Shown piece after piece: positions 57,921-64,000 of a stretch of 64,000 bases of DNA. Under the pieces are notes generated by a model. The model did no database searches and was not told the origin of the DNA. It saw only the letters and a program-made list of their open reading frames with translations. The stretch's first letter is position 1, and every line of letters starts with the position of its first letter. The stretch is from Streptomyces sp. NBC_00223. GTDB lineage: Bacteria; Actinomycetota; Actinomycetes; Streptomycetales; Streptomycetaceae. The DNA is taken from positions 1,860,001 through 1,924,000 of the forward strand of contig NZ_CP108109.1 in assembly GCF_036199905.1 (NCBI RefSeq), given 5' to 3'. The translations under genes and the position numbers were made by a program.

Positions 57921-57951
57921 TTTACGATACGGACCCGTCTCGTATCGTAAA
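57921..57951. promoter_or_regulatory. TetR operator upstream of efflux gene
   Basis: TTTACGATACG (57921-57931) and its exact complement CGTATCGTAAA (57941-57951) form a 31-bp site with 11-bp arms, 20 bp centre to centre. It begins 20 bases upstream of the transporter start, so a bound repressor would block transcription. Confidence 0.85.
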
Positions 57952-58031
57952 GCTCCGGCAAAACTCGTGGCACTCGGGGGTGTGGAGGCGGCCCGGCGGT
58001 GCGCGCCGGGCGCTCACGGGGGGTCGAGGGC

Positions 58032-58703
58032 TTACGGGGCCGGGGGCTCGCGCAGGCCGGGGCTCGTGCAGGCCGGGGCTCGCGCGGGCCGGGCGGACTC
58101 GGGGGCGGACTTCCGGCGGCAGGCCCAGTCCAGGACGTGGAGGTGGGTGCGCTTCCCGTCGTGGTCGAGGACGCACAGGATCTCGGCCGGTCCGCCGTGC
58201 GCCTTGAAGGCGTGGGGGATCATGGTGGAGAACTCGGCCGCCTGGCCCGTCTCGACCCGGATGGCGCGCTCGCCGAGGAGCAGCGTGACAGTCCCCGACA
58301 GGACGGTGAACCAGTCCCTGCCGGGGTGGACGCCGAGTTGGTCGACACCCGGGCCGCGCGCTTCCTCGGTGATACGCATCTTGGCGACGGTGACCCCGGC
58401 CGGCCCCGATCCGCGGCTCAGCAGCCAGGTGGTCAGTCCGCGCTGTTCGTCGCGCTGCGGCCTGATCACGACGTCGTCGTCATCGACGGTCTCCACCAAT
58501 TGGTCCAGCGAGATGCCCAAGGCGCGTGCCAGCGCCGTGAGCTGGTCGAGGCTGATGCGCCGGTGACCGGTCTCGATACGGCTCAGGGTGGAAGGGCTCA
58601 GAAAGGCGCGCTCGGCGAGACTGTCGAGCGACCAGCCGCGGGCCTGCCTGAGGCTCCTGATACGCATGCGGACCGTACTGTCGAGATCGCTTTCTTGCGT
58701 CAT
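58032..58703 (-). CDS. XRE-family regulator with cupin sensor domain
   Basis: 223 residues. The helix-turn-helix ([20 protein letters not shown], then [18 protein letters not shown], about residues 13-50) is followed by a cupin beta-barrel ([20 protein letters not shown] and [20 protein letters not shown], about residues 120-165). This is the layout of SutR/PuuR-like regulators that sense a small ligand in the cupin. An Ala/Pro/Arg tail ends the protein. The start ATG at 58703 lies inside a perfect palindrome that is probably its own operator. It is divergent from a methyltransferase gene 47 bp away. Confidence 0.9.
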   Translation of the reverse strand: MTQESDLDSTVRMRIRSLRQARGWSLDSLAERAFLSPSTLSRIETGHRRISLDQLTALARALGISLDQLVETVDDDDVVIRPQRDEQRGLTTWLLSRGSGPAGVTVAKMRITEEARGPGVDQLGVHPGRDWFTVLSGTVTLLLGERAIRVETGQAAEFSTMIPHAFKAHGGPAEILCVLDHDGKRTHLHVLDWACRRKSAPESARPARAPACTSPGLREPPAP

Positions 58704-58731
58704 ACGCAAGAGGGTACGCGCTTGACGCAAG
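58694..58731. promoter_or_regulatory. Operators between XRE-cupin gene and methyltransferase gene
   Basis: CTTGCGT (58694-58700) and ACGCAAG (58704-58710) form a perfect dyad centred on the start codon of the XRE gene. A second site CTTGACGCAAG lies at 58721-58731, 27 bp to the right. Both are in the 47-bp control region, so one protein could shut both genes. Confidence 0.75.
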
Positions 58732-58750
58732 GTGGGGTTACGGTCGACAT

Positions 58751-59620
58751 ATGACCACCACCGGAAGCAGCGCGTTTCATCCGCACCGGAACGACTCCGA
58801 CTCCGAGGCCGAGGTCGGCGCAGACGCAGACGCCGACCCGATGGCCGAAGTCCTTGACCTGGACGCCGAGGTGCTGCGGACCTACCTGTCGGAGCTGACC
58901 TCCTGGCTGGGCGGACTGACCGACCGCGAACCGCGCCGCATCGTCGACCTGGGGAGCGGGACCGGGACCGGTGCCGTCGCCCTGGCACGGCGTTTCGCAC
59001 GGGCCGAGGTGACGGCCGCGGATCTCTCCCCGCGCATGCTCCGTCGGCTCTCCGAGAAGGCGTCCGCGCTCGGTCTCGCCGACCGGGTCCACGGCGTCGA
59101 GGTGGATCTGGACGAGGACTGGCCGACGTCCGACACCATCGACCTCATCTGGGCGGCCTCCTCCCTGCATCACCTGGCCGACCCCGCCCGGGTGCTGGCC
59201 CGAGCGTTCGACGCCCTGCGGCCGGGCGGCCTCCTCGCCGTCACCGAGATGGACTTCTTCCCCCGCTTCCTGCCCGACGACGTGGGAGTGGGCCGGCCCG
59301 GCCTGGAGGCCCGCGTCCACGCCGCTCTGAACAAGGGCCCAGCCGTCGACTGGACCGATCACCTGGTCCGCGCGGGCTTCGTGCTGGAAGCCGAACGCCC
59401 CTTCGTCATCGACCTGCCCGCGCCACTGCCGGCTGCCGCCCCCCGCTATGCCCAGGCGAGCCTGCGCAGGCTGCGCTCCCACCTCGACGGGCAGTTGTCC
59501 ACTACGGACCTGGCGGCACTCGACACGGTCATCGACGGCGAAGGCCGCCTCGGCGTACTGCGCCGCACGGACCTCACCGTCCGGACCACCCGTATCACCT
59601 GGGCCGCCCGCCGCCCCTGA
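58751..59620 (+). CDS. Class I SAM-dependent methyltransferase
   Basis: 289 residues. An acidic N-terminal stretch (DSDSEAEVGADADADPM) precedes the Rossmann core. SAM-binding motif I is RIVDLGSGTGTGAVALAR (about residues 63-80), the post-I acidic residue is in VTAADLSPRML, and motif III-like LRPGGLLAVTEMDFF follows. SSLHHLADPARVL is typical of type-11 methyltransferases. The C-terminal part forms a helical lid. The substrate is unknown. There is no ribosome site, and a TACGGT at 58739-58744 could make the transcript leaderless. It is regulated together with the divergent XRE-cupin gene. Confidence 0.88.
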   Translation: MTTTGSSAFHPHRNDSDSEAEVGADADADPMAEVLDLDAEVLRTYLSELTSWLGGLTDREPRRIVDLGSGTGTGAVALARRFARAEVTAADLSPRMLRRLSEKASALGLADRVHGVEVDLDEDWPTSDTIDLIWAASSLHHLADPARVLARAFDALRPGGLLAVTEMDFFPRFLPDDVGVGRPGLEARVHAALNKGPAVDWTDHLVRAGFVLEAERPFVIDLPAPLPAAAPRYAQASLRRLRSHLDGQLSTTDLAALDTVIDGEGRLGVLRRTDLTVRTTRITWAARRP

Positions 59621-59843
59621 GACCGCCGGGCGCGCGGCCGTACCGTACGACCTTCCGTGCCTCGACGGGGTGTTGCGCCCGGAGCCGGCGGCCGGGCGGT
59701 ACGGGGGCGCGCGGGGGGCGTGCGGGGGCCGCTTTGACCGGCGCCGGGTTTCCGCCCTATCGTCACAGCAGTCCAAGGCTCCGGTCACGCACAGGTGACG
59801 CGGAAGCCGTACACCCGTACAAGAGTGAGAGGCGGCTGCGCGG

Positions 59844-60074
59844 ATGGGGAGCGCGGAGGAGAAGGAATTCCTGTACGCACTCGATCTGAGCGGCGTGGAG
59901 TGGATCGGGGCGCCCGGTACGACGCCCGGTGACCGCGTCGAGATCGCGTACCTGCCCGAAGGCGCCGTCGCCATGCGCAACGGCGCCCACCCCGAGGACC
60001 CGGCGCTCCGCTTCACCGCCGCCGAGTGGGAGGCCTTCACCCTCGGCGCCCGCGACGGCGAATTCGACCTGTAG
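59844..60074 (+). CDS. DUF397-domain protein
   Basis: 76 residues. The pattern VEIAYLPEGAVAMRNGAHPE followed by PALRFTAAEWEAFTLGARDG matches DUF397, where V-x-V-R-x-S-x-x-P and L-x-F-x-x-x-E-W-x-A-F are the conserved positions. Members are small cytoplasmic proteins of Streptomyces, often paired with an Scr1-type XRE regulator; no such partner is adjacent here. The 223-bp gap before it shows nothing else. The ATG at 59844 has GAGAGG 11 bases upstream. Confidence 0.8.
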   Translation: MGSAEEKEFLYALDLSGVEWIGAPGTTPGDRVEIAYLPEGAVAMRNGAHPEDPALRFTAAEWEAFTLGARDGEFDL

Positions 60075-60243
60075 GCGCGTGGTCCGTGCGTCGCCGCCCG
60101 CGGAACGGGCGGCGCACGGAGTGCCACCCGTTCCGCGGGGTCGGGCTCGGCCGGTGAGGTGGGCATGGGTGAACTCCCGTGCTGGGTCGCACGTACGCTC
60201 CTCGCATGGGACACCGGGGGGAGCGCAGACGACCGTTCGCGGA

Positions 60244-60474
60244 GTGGAGAGGCGACACACCACTTCCGGATCGTTTGGCGGCCAACTGGACCTGGGGAGC
60301 CAACCCCGTATCAACCTCTTCTTTCACCTGCTGGCGCCACCGATTTTGATCGGCTGCGCCATATCGGGCATCGGCTGGAGTTGGTGGCAGCGCACGCTCG
60401 CAGGACTGGGCGAACTGCTGCTCGTCGCCTACATCTCCCTCGTCCTCATCGGCCTCTTCCGCCGCCGCCACTGA
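60244..60474 (+). CDS. Small two-helix membrane protein, unknown
   Basis: About 76 residues from GTG at 60244; GTG at 60169 in the same frame would add 25 residues. Two hydrophobic helices are visible (FFHLLAPPILIGCAISGIGW and LAGLGELLLVAYISLVLIGL), and the C-terminus is basic (FRRRH). Third codon positions in this frame are mostly G or C, which supports coding. I do not recognise a family. A competing frame from ATG at 60207 is shorter and lacks this pattern. Confidence 0.5.
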   Translation: MERRHTTSGSFGGQLDLGSQPRINLFFHLLAPPILIGCAISGIGWSWWQRTLAGLGELLLVAYISLVLIGLFRRRH

Positions 60475-60500
60475 CGGTTCCTGCCCCACCGACTGCGCGG

Positions 60501-60570
60501 TCAGCGCAGTCCGTCGGAGAGACGGACGACCTGACGTCCGGCGGCGAGCAGTTCGGAGACGGCGGCGGGC
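60501..60570 (-). pseudogene. 3' relic of a polysaccharide deacetylase gene
   Basis: The minus strand encodes AAVSELLAAGRQVVRLSDGLR and a stop at 60501. This matches the end of the intact deacetylase (AAVPQLLASGHQFVRLSDGLR, stop at 61086). The match starts at the stop codon and fades near 60571. At the DNA level GTCAGCGCAGTCCGTCGGAG is identical in both places. It is a leftover of a duplicated or deleted copy. Confidence 0.65.
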
Positions 60571-60602
60571 GGTGATGAAGAGCAACGAAATCGCTTGGAA
60601 TG

Positions 60603-60932
60603 CTAGGGCGTGCCGCTGCCCTCTCGATCACCACCCGCGCGCCGGCTCACCATCATCAGGATGAGGCCGGTCAGCACGAGCGCGATGCCGGACAGGGCCT
60701 CCCACTGCCGGATGCCGGACTCGAAGGTGTCGGCGTCGCTGAGCACCAGCCAGAAGACCACATGCCAGCACAGACCGACGGCACCCAGCAACTGGCCCCA
60801 GCCGTAGAGGCGAGGGCGGCGGACCGGACGCCCGCTCGTGGGGAGCACCCAGCCACGTGTGATCCCCGCTACGCCGGAGGCGGCGAAGAGCAACGCCACC
60901 AGACCAACAGGTACGGCGACATAGAGCGTCAT
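60603..60932 (-). CDS. Small three-helix membrane protein, unknown
   Basis: 109 residues from the ATG at 60932 (GAGGGAGAG just upstream). Three membrane helices are predicted (YVAVPVGLVALLFAASGVAG, LLGAVGLCWHVVFWLVL, LSGIALVLTGLILMMVS) and the C-terminal tail is charged. No family is recognised. It lies between the deacetylase gene and the relic of a second deacetylase gene, on the same strand as both. Confidence 0.65.
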   Translation of the reverse strand: MTLYVAVPVGLVALLFAASGVAGITRGWVLPTSGRPVRRPRLYGWGQLLGAVGLCWHVVFWLVLSDADTFESGIRQWEALSGIALVLTGLILMMVSRRAGGDREGSGTP

Positions 60933-61085
60933 GTTCTCTCCCTCTACGTCCGGCCCGCGCCGGACGCCGCCGTGATCATGACACCCGCCGCACGCTGCGT
61001 CCACGCCCTTCCGTAGCTCATGATCCTCCTGGTCCGGGGCATTGCGGCCTCCACGAACTTGTGCGACGCAGCACTAGCGTCGCGG

Positions 61086-61970
61086 TCAGCGCAGTCCGTC
61101 GGAGAGGCGGACGAACTGGTGGCCGGAGGCGAGCAGTTGGGGGACGGCGGCGGCGATACCCTCGGCGGTGCCGCCCTGGGGCTGATTCATGTGGCCGATC
61201 ACCACGGACCCGCTGCCGGCCGCCGCCACCGTACGGCGGACCTGTTCGGGGGTGAAGGTGGCGCCGCCGTCGCCGTTGACGGAGAAGTTGGCGAAGCGTT
61301 CGCCCAGGTCGGTGACGATCCGCGCCGCGATGTCGTCGCAGTACGCGGTGCCGGACCGGAAGAAGCGGGGCGGTGCACCCAGCAGCCGGGTGAGCTTGAC
61401 GTGGTTCCCGGCGACCTCGTCGTACACCTCACCGGCATCGCGCGTGCCCGCGATCCCGTACGCGGAGCGTCCGGAGACCGAGAGCGGGCGGTGGCGCGTA
61501 CCGTGGTTGGCGATCTCGAACAGCGGCTCGGCGGCCAGCCGGCGAAAGAGTCCCGGATTGGCGTCTATCCAGCGGGAGTTGATGAAGAGCGTCGCCGGTA
61601 TCTCCCGTCGGCGCAGGAAGTCGATCAGGTCCTGGTCGTAACCGCTGCCGCCCGGACCGCCACAGGCGTCGAAGGTCAGCGCGATCACGCGCTTCGTGGT
61701 CGGCAAGGAGCGCACCACCCCGGGTCCGTCGAAGCCCCAGGTGTGCGGGGTGAGATGGCCGTACCGGGCGACAACCTCGGCGCGCGTCACCGTCAACGCC
61801 GCAGGACGCGCGGTGCGCCGCGGAGCAGCGCCCTTCGTACGGCTCTGCGTCACGGCGGGCAACGCGCCGGGCGTGGCCGGACCGTCGCTGGTCCTGGTCA
61901 TCAGATCCGCGCAACCGGCCACAACTCCCCCTGCCACGACCGCCAGCACCACCCGCCGCCTGGATATCAC
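61086..61970 (-). CDS. Secreted polysaccharide deacetylase (CE4) lipoprotein
   Basis: 294 residues from GTG at 61970, chosen because AAGGAG lies 4 bases upstream and the protein then begins VISRRRVVLAVVAGGVVAGC, a lipoprotein signal with twin Arg. The ATG at 61997 is the alternative. The NodB-type domain has ALTFDACGG (motif 1, with Ala in place of the usual second Asp), ANHGTRHRPLS (motif 2, with both zinc His) and PRFFRSGTAYCDD (motif 3). VVIGHMNQPQGG ends the domain. The expected role is removal of N- or O-acetyl groups from peptidoglycan or another glycan outside the membrane. The altered motif 1 is a known variant and leaves activity uncertain. Confidence 0.82.
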   Translation of the reverse strand: MISRRRVVLAVVAGGVVAGCADLMTRTSDGPATPGALPAVTQSRTKGAAPRRTARPAALTVTRAEVVARYGHLTPHTWGFDGPGVVRSLPTTKRVIALTFDACGGPGGSGYDQDLIDFLRRREIPATLFINSRWIDANPGLFRRLAAEPLFEIANHGTRHRPLSVSGRSAYGIAGTRDAGEVYDEVAGNHVKLTRLLGAPPRFFRSGTAYCDDIAARIVTDLGERFANFSVNGDGGATFTPEQVRRTVAAAGSGSVVIGHMNQPQGGTAEGIAAAVPQLLASGHQFVRLSDGLR

Positions 61971-62018
61971 TTCGCTCCTTGAGATCGCCCCGTCCATCTG
62001 TTCCGCGCGGTGATACGC

Positions 62019-62570
62019 CTACGCGACAATCGCTGTGGCCTTGGCGAATTCCTTCACCACGTCACCGGCCTGCTCCCCGCTGATCGCCGTTCCTTCCTGG
62101 AGAAGGAAGTCCTCGGGAACATCCACCCGGATACACGCGGGTTTTCCGGCGACACGGAGCATGCCGACGCACGTATGGAAGTGATCTCCGGCGGCATTCC
62201 GTTTGGCCTTTCCTGCCGACAGGTAGACGAATTCCTGCACGTCGGCGTCCGGAAGCATCAGGCTTTCGGGGATGAGGTTCCGGCAGCCCTGCGCACGCAT
62301 CTGCTCCTGGCGACTTCGGAGCCGGGCGAGTTCCACCCGGAAGAGCGGTGCGCCACCCGGGCCGGAACCCCCGGAGCCCACGGAGCTCCGGGAGCCCGAA
62401 CCATCGGACGACGACAGTTGCTTTCCGCCGGCGAAGCCCCACGCCAGGCAGGCGAGCGCCGCGACGTATGGGGCAGCCGACGAACTCATACCGAACAGCA
62501 CTGCGGCGGCAACACTCACCACGAGCGCCGCCGTGGCGAGCGAGGCCACACCGGGGCGCAACTTGGACAT
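62019..62570 (-). CDS. Membrane protein with soluble C-terminal domain, unknown
   Basis: 183 residues. Two close membrane helices (SLATAALVVSVAAAVLFGM and PYVAALACLAWGFAGG) are followed by a Ser/Gly linker. The soluble domain of about 110 residues contains FRVELARLRSRQEQMR, PDADVQEFVYLSAGKAKRN and IRVDVPEDFLLQEGTAISGE. I know no matching family. It lies just downstream of an RHS gene on the same strand, the place where immunity genes of RHS toxins usually sit, but nothing in the sequence proves that role. Base composition is a little less GC-rich than in the neighbours. Confidence 0.65.
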   Translation of the reverse strand: MSKLRPGVASLATAALVVSVAAAVLFGMSSSAAPYVAALACLAWGFAGGKQLSSSDGSGSRSSVGSGGSGPGGAPLFRVELARLRSRQEQMRAQGCRNLIPESLMLPDADVQEFVYLSAGKAKRNAAGDHFHTCVGMLRVAGKPACIRVDVPEDFLLQEGTAISGEQAGDVVKEFAKATAIVA

Positions 62571-62690
62571 GGCATTCCTTAGGATTCGCGCTGCTTTTTT
62601 CTACATTGTGCGCATGGAGAACACGGCCGACCCCGGGGAAGGTGATCCTACCCAGGGGCCGACCGCCGCGATCAACCGACCGTCAGCCGG

Positions 62691-64000
62691 TTACCGCAGG
62701 TGACGCCACTTCCAGTTCATCTTCCACTTCATGACACGGAGTTTCATGCTGAGCCGGAACAGGGATGCGCGTCCGGCGTACTTCATCGCGACGGAGCCGC
62801 CACCGCTCCACGCGGCGTTGCCCACCGCGCCCCACGCGATCGAGGAGGCGAAGTCGCGCTTGCGGAACTTCTTTCGGGAGAATCCCGTCTTGATCCCGTA
62901 GTCCAGCGCTCCCCCAGCGGCTCCGTAGACCGCGCCGGCTGCGATGGCGCAGCCGATTCCCGCGCTGGCTCCGCAGAAGGCCGCGGCCCCGACTCCGGCG
63001 GCGACCCAGACGCTGACTCGCGCCGCTCTCTTGAAGAACTTGTGCCAACCGAATTGGCCATTGAGGTCGAAGCAGTTGATGGGGTCGGCGTTGCAGTACT
63101 CGTAGGCGTTGGCGTTGCCGCCGGTGACGGGGTCGGTGGACAGGAAGCGTCCGGTGGTGGGGTTGTAGAGGCGGACTCCCATGAGGATCACGCCCGTGAC
63201 GGTTTCGGACGAGCGCTGCTTCCCGCCGAGCCAAGAATAGCGAGTGGCCGGCTGGTCGGCGCGCGGGTTGCCGTATTCGTCGGAGTCGAGGACGGTCGGC
63301 GCGACGCCGGTGTCGGTGGGGAGTTGCAGGGTGATGTCGCCGTGGAGGTTGGCGAGTTGGAGGACGGTGCCGCCGGTTTTGGTGGTGGTGGCGGCGAGGT
63401 TTCCGTCGAGGCCGTCGACGTTGCGGGTCAGCGCTCCGGCGGTGTTCTCGGTGATCCAGCGAGGGTTGTCGGAGTCGTTGCCGTAGTGGTTGGTCTTGGA
63501 CGCGGTCTGGGTCCAGGTGCCGGTGTTGGCCTCGGTGGTGAAGGCGCGGAAACGCAGGGCCGAGTCGAGGGTCCAGGTCTGGCGCTGGGTGCCGGCGGTC
63601 TGCTGCTGGACGAGGTCGTTGGCGTAGTAGGCCAGTGTGCTGCCGGGCAGTGCGCTGGTGCGGCCGAAGGCGTCGTAGGTGTAGCCGGTGGTCACCAGGC
63701 GGTCGGCGGTGTCGTAGGTGCTGGTGGTTGTGGTGGCGCCGGTGGTGGTGCAGTCGGCGTCAGGGGCGGCGACAGCGGTGGCCAGGGTCTTGCGGTTGGT
63801 GTTCTTGTCGAAGGTGTAGGTGCGGGTGGTGCAGACCGCGTCGGTGCTGGTGTCCTGGACCTGGGTGAGGCGGCCGGTCTTGTCGTAGGTGTAGTTCTGC
63901 GAGGCCGTGACACCGGGAGTGCCGGTGTGGGTGGCGTCCTGGCCGTGGACGGTCTCGGTGACGGTGTCGGAGACCAGCACGGTGCCGTCGCTGGTACGGG
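62691..64000 (-). CDS. RHS/YD-repeat protein, 3' part (5' end outside window)
   Basis: The frame is open to the last base of the window, and 436 or more residues are visible. YD-type repeats (YTYDKTGRLTQVQDT, STYDTADRLVTTGYTYDAFG) lead to the RHS core end: GVRLYNPTTGRFLSTDPVTG followed by NANAYEYCNADPINCFDLNG. After this boundary comes a variable tip of about 130 residues. It has a Gly/Ala-rich hydrophobic stretch (VWVAAGVGAAAFCGASAGIG), basic segments (FSRKKFRKRDF) and a Trp/Lys/Arg-rich end. No known nuclease or deaminase motif is seen in the tip. RHS proteins of this form are cell-surface or contact-dependent toxins; the tip could be membrane-active (inference). Confidence 0.85.
   Translation of the reverse strand, partial: RTSDGTVLVSDTVTETVHGQDATHTGTPGVTASQNYTYDKTGRLTQVQDTSTDAVCTTRTYTFDKNTNRKTLATAVAAPDADCTTTGATTTTSTYDTADRLVTTGYTYDAFGRTSALPGSTLAYYANDLVQQQTAGTQRQTWTLDSALRFRAFTTEANTGTWTQTASKTNHYGNDSDNPRWITENTAGALTRNVDGLDGNLAATTTKTGGTVLQLANLHGDITLQLPTDTGVAPTVLDSDEYGNPRADQPATRYSWLGGKQRSSETVTGVILMGVRLYNPTTGRFLSTDPVTGGNANAYEYCNADPINCFDLNGQFGWHKFFKRAARVSVWVAAGVGAAAFCGASAGIGCAIAAGAVYGAAGGALDYGIKTGFSRKKFRKRDFASSIAWGAVGNAAWSGGGSVAMKYAGRASLFRLSMKLRVMKWKMNWKWRHLR

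Noticed and set aside
58694..58731. CTTGCGT dyads as further LacI/MalR sites
   Set aside because: The dyad has extra conserved T/A positions and lies in the control region of an XRE-cupin gene far from sugar genes. Self-regulation by the XRE protein is simpler.
60159..60575. Alternative frame over the small membrane protein gene
   Set aside because: It lacks a hydrophobic pattern and its codon third positions fit less well. The frame ending at 60474 has two clear helices.

Overview
The window reads as chromosome of a high-GC actinomycete, most likely Streptomyces or a close relative such as Kitasatospora. The signs are very strong G/C preference at third codon positions, many GTG starts, four-base ATGA/GTGA gene overlaps, and the presence of glnE, glnA2, malEFG/aglA, an mce locus and a DUF397 gene. 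The species cannot be named from the sequence alone.

Layout. 1-2107: end of a TPR protein and a GNAT acetyltransferase. 2326-10415: a giant secreted two-catalytic-domain amylopullulanase, a Tat-type lipoprotein related to N,N-dimethylformamidase, and a small lipoprotein whose promoter carries an 11-bp direct-repeat array. 10559-17058: maltose/maltodextrin cassette malE-malF-malG-aglA followed by its LacI-type regulator. 17096-23655: PAP2 membrane protein, glnE, a 133-bp tandem repeat array, a DUF4287 gene and glnA2. 23821-39045: a complete mce lipid-import locus read leftwards (MceG ATPase, two YrbE permeases, MceA-F, four Mce-associated membrane proteins) with two secreted proteins at its head. 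39486-40763: a PucR-type regulator.

40751-50281 is a second sugar cassette: a secreted GH87 alpha-1,3-glucanase with two discoidin-type domains, a LacI regulator, a divergent substrate-binding lipoprotein, two permeases and a GH13 alpha-glucosidase. I infer that it degrades alpha-1,3-glucan and imports and cleaves the released oligosaccharides. The two LacI regulators share an identical recognition-helix segment, and CTTGC/GCAAG operators lie at every promoter of both cassettes, so cross-talk is likely. Neither cassette encodes an ABC ATPase.

50282-64000: a repeat-rich gap, NAD+ synthetase, an EEP-family phosphatase, and small regulator/target pairs (MerR with alpha/beta hydrolase, TetR with DHA2 efflux pump, XRE-cupin with methyltransferase), several with clear operators. 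The right end holds a DUF397 protein, small membrane proteins, a polysaccharide deacetylase beside a relic of a second copy, and the 3' part of an RHS/YD-repeat protein that runs off the window.

No tRNA, rRNA, CRISPR array, transposase or integrase was seen.
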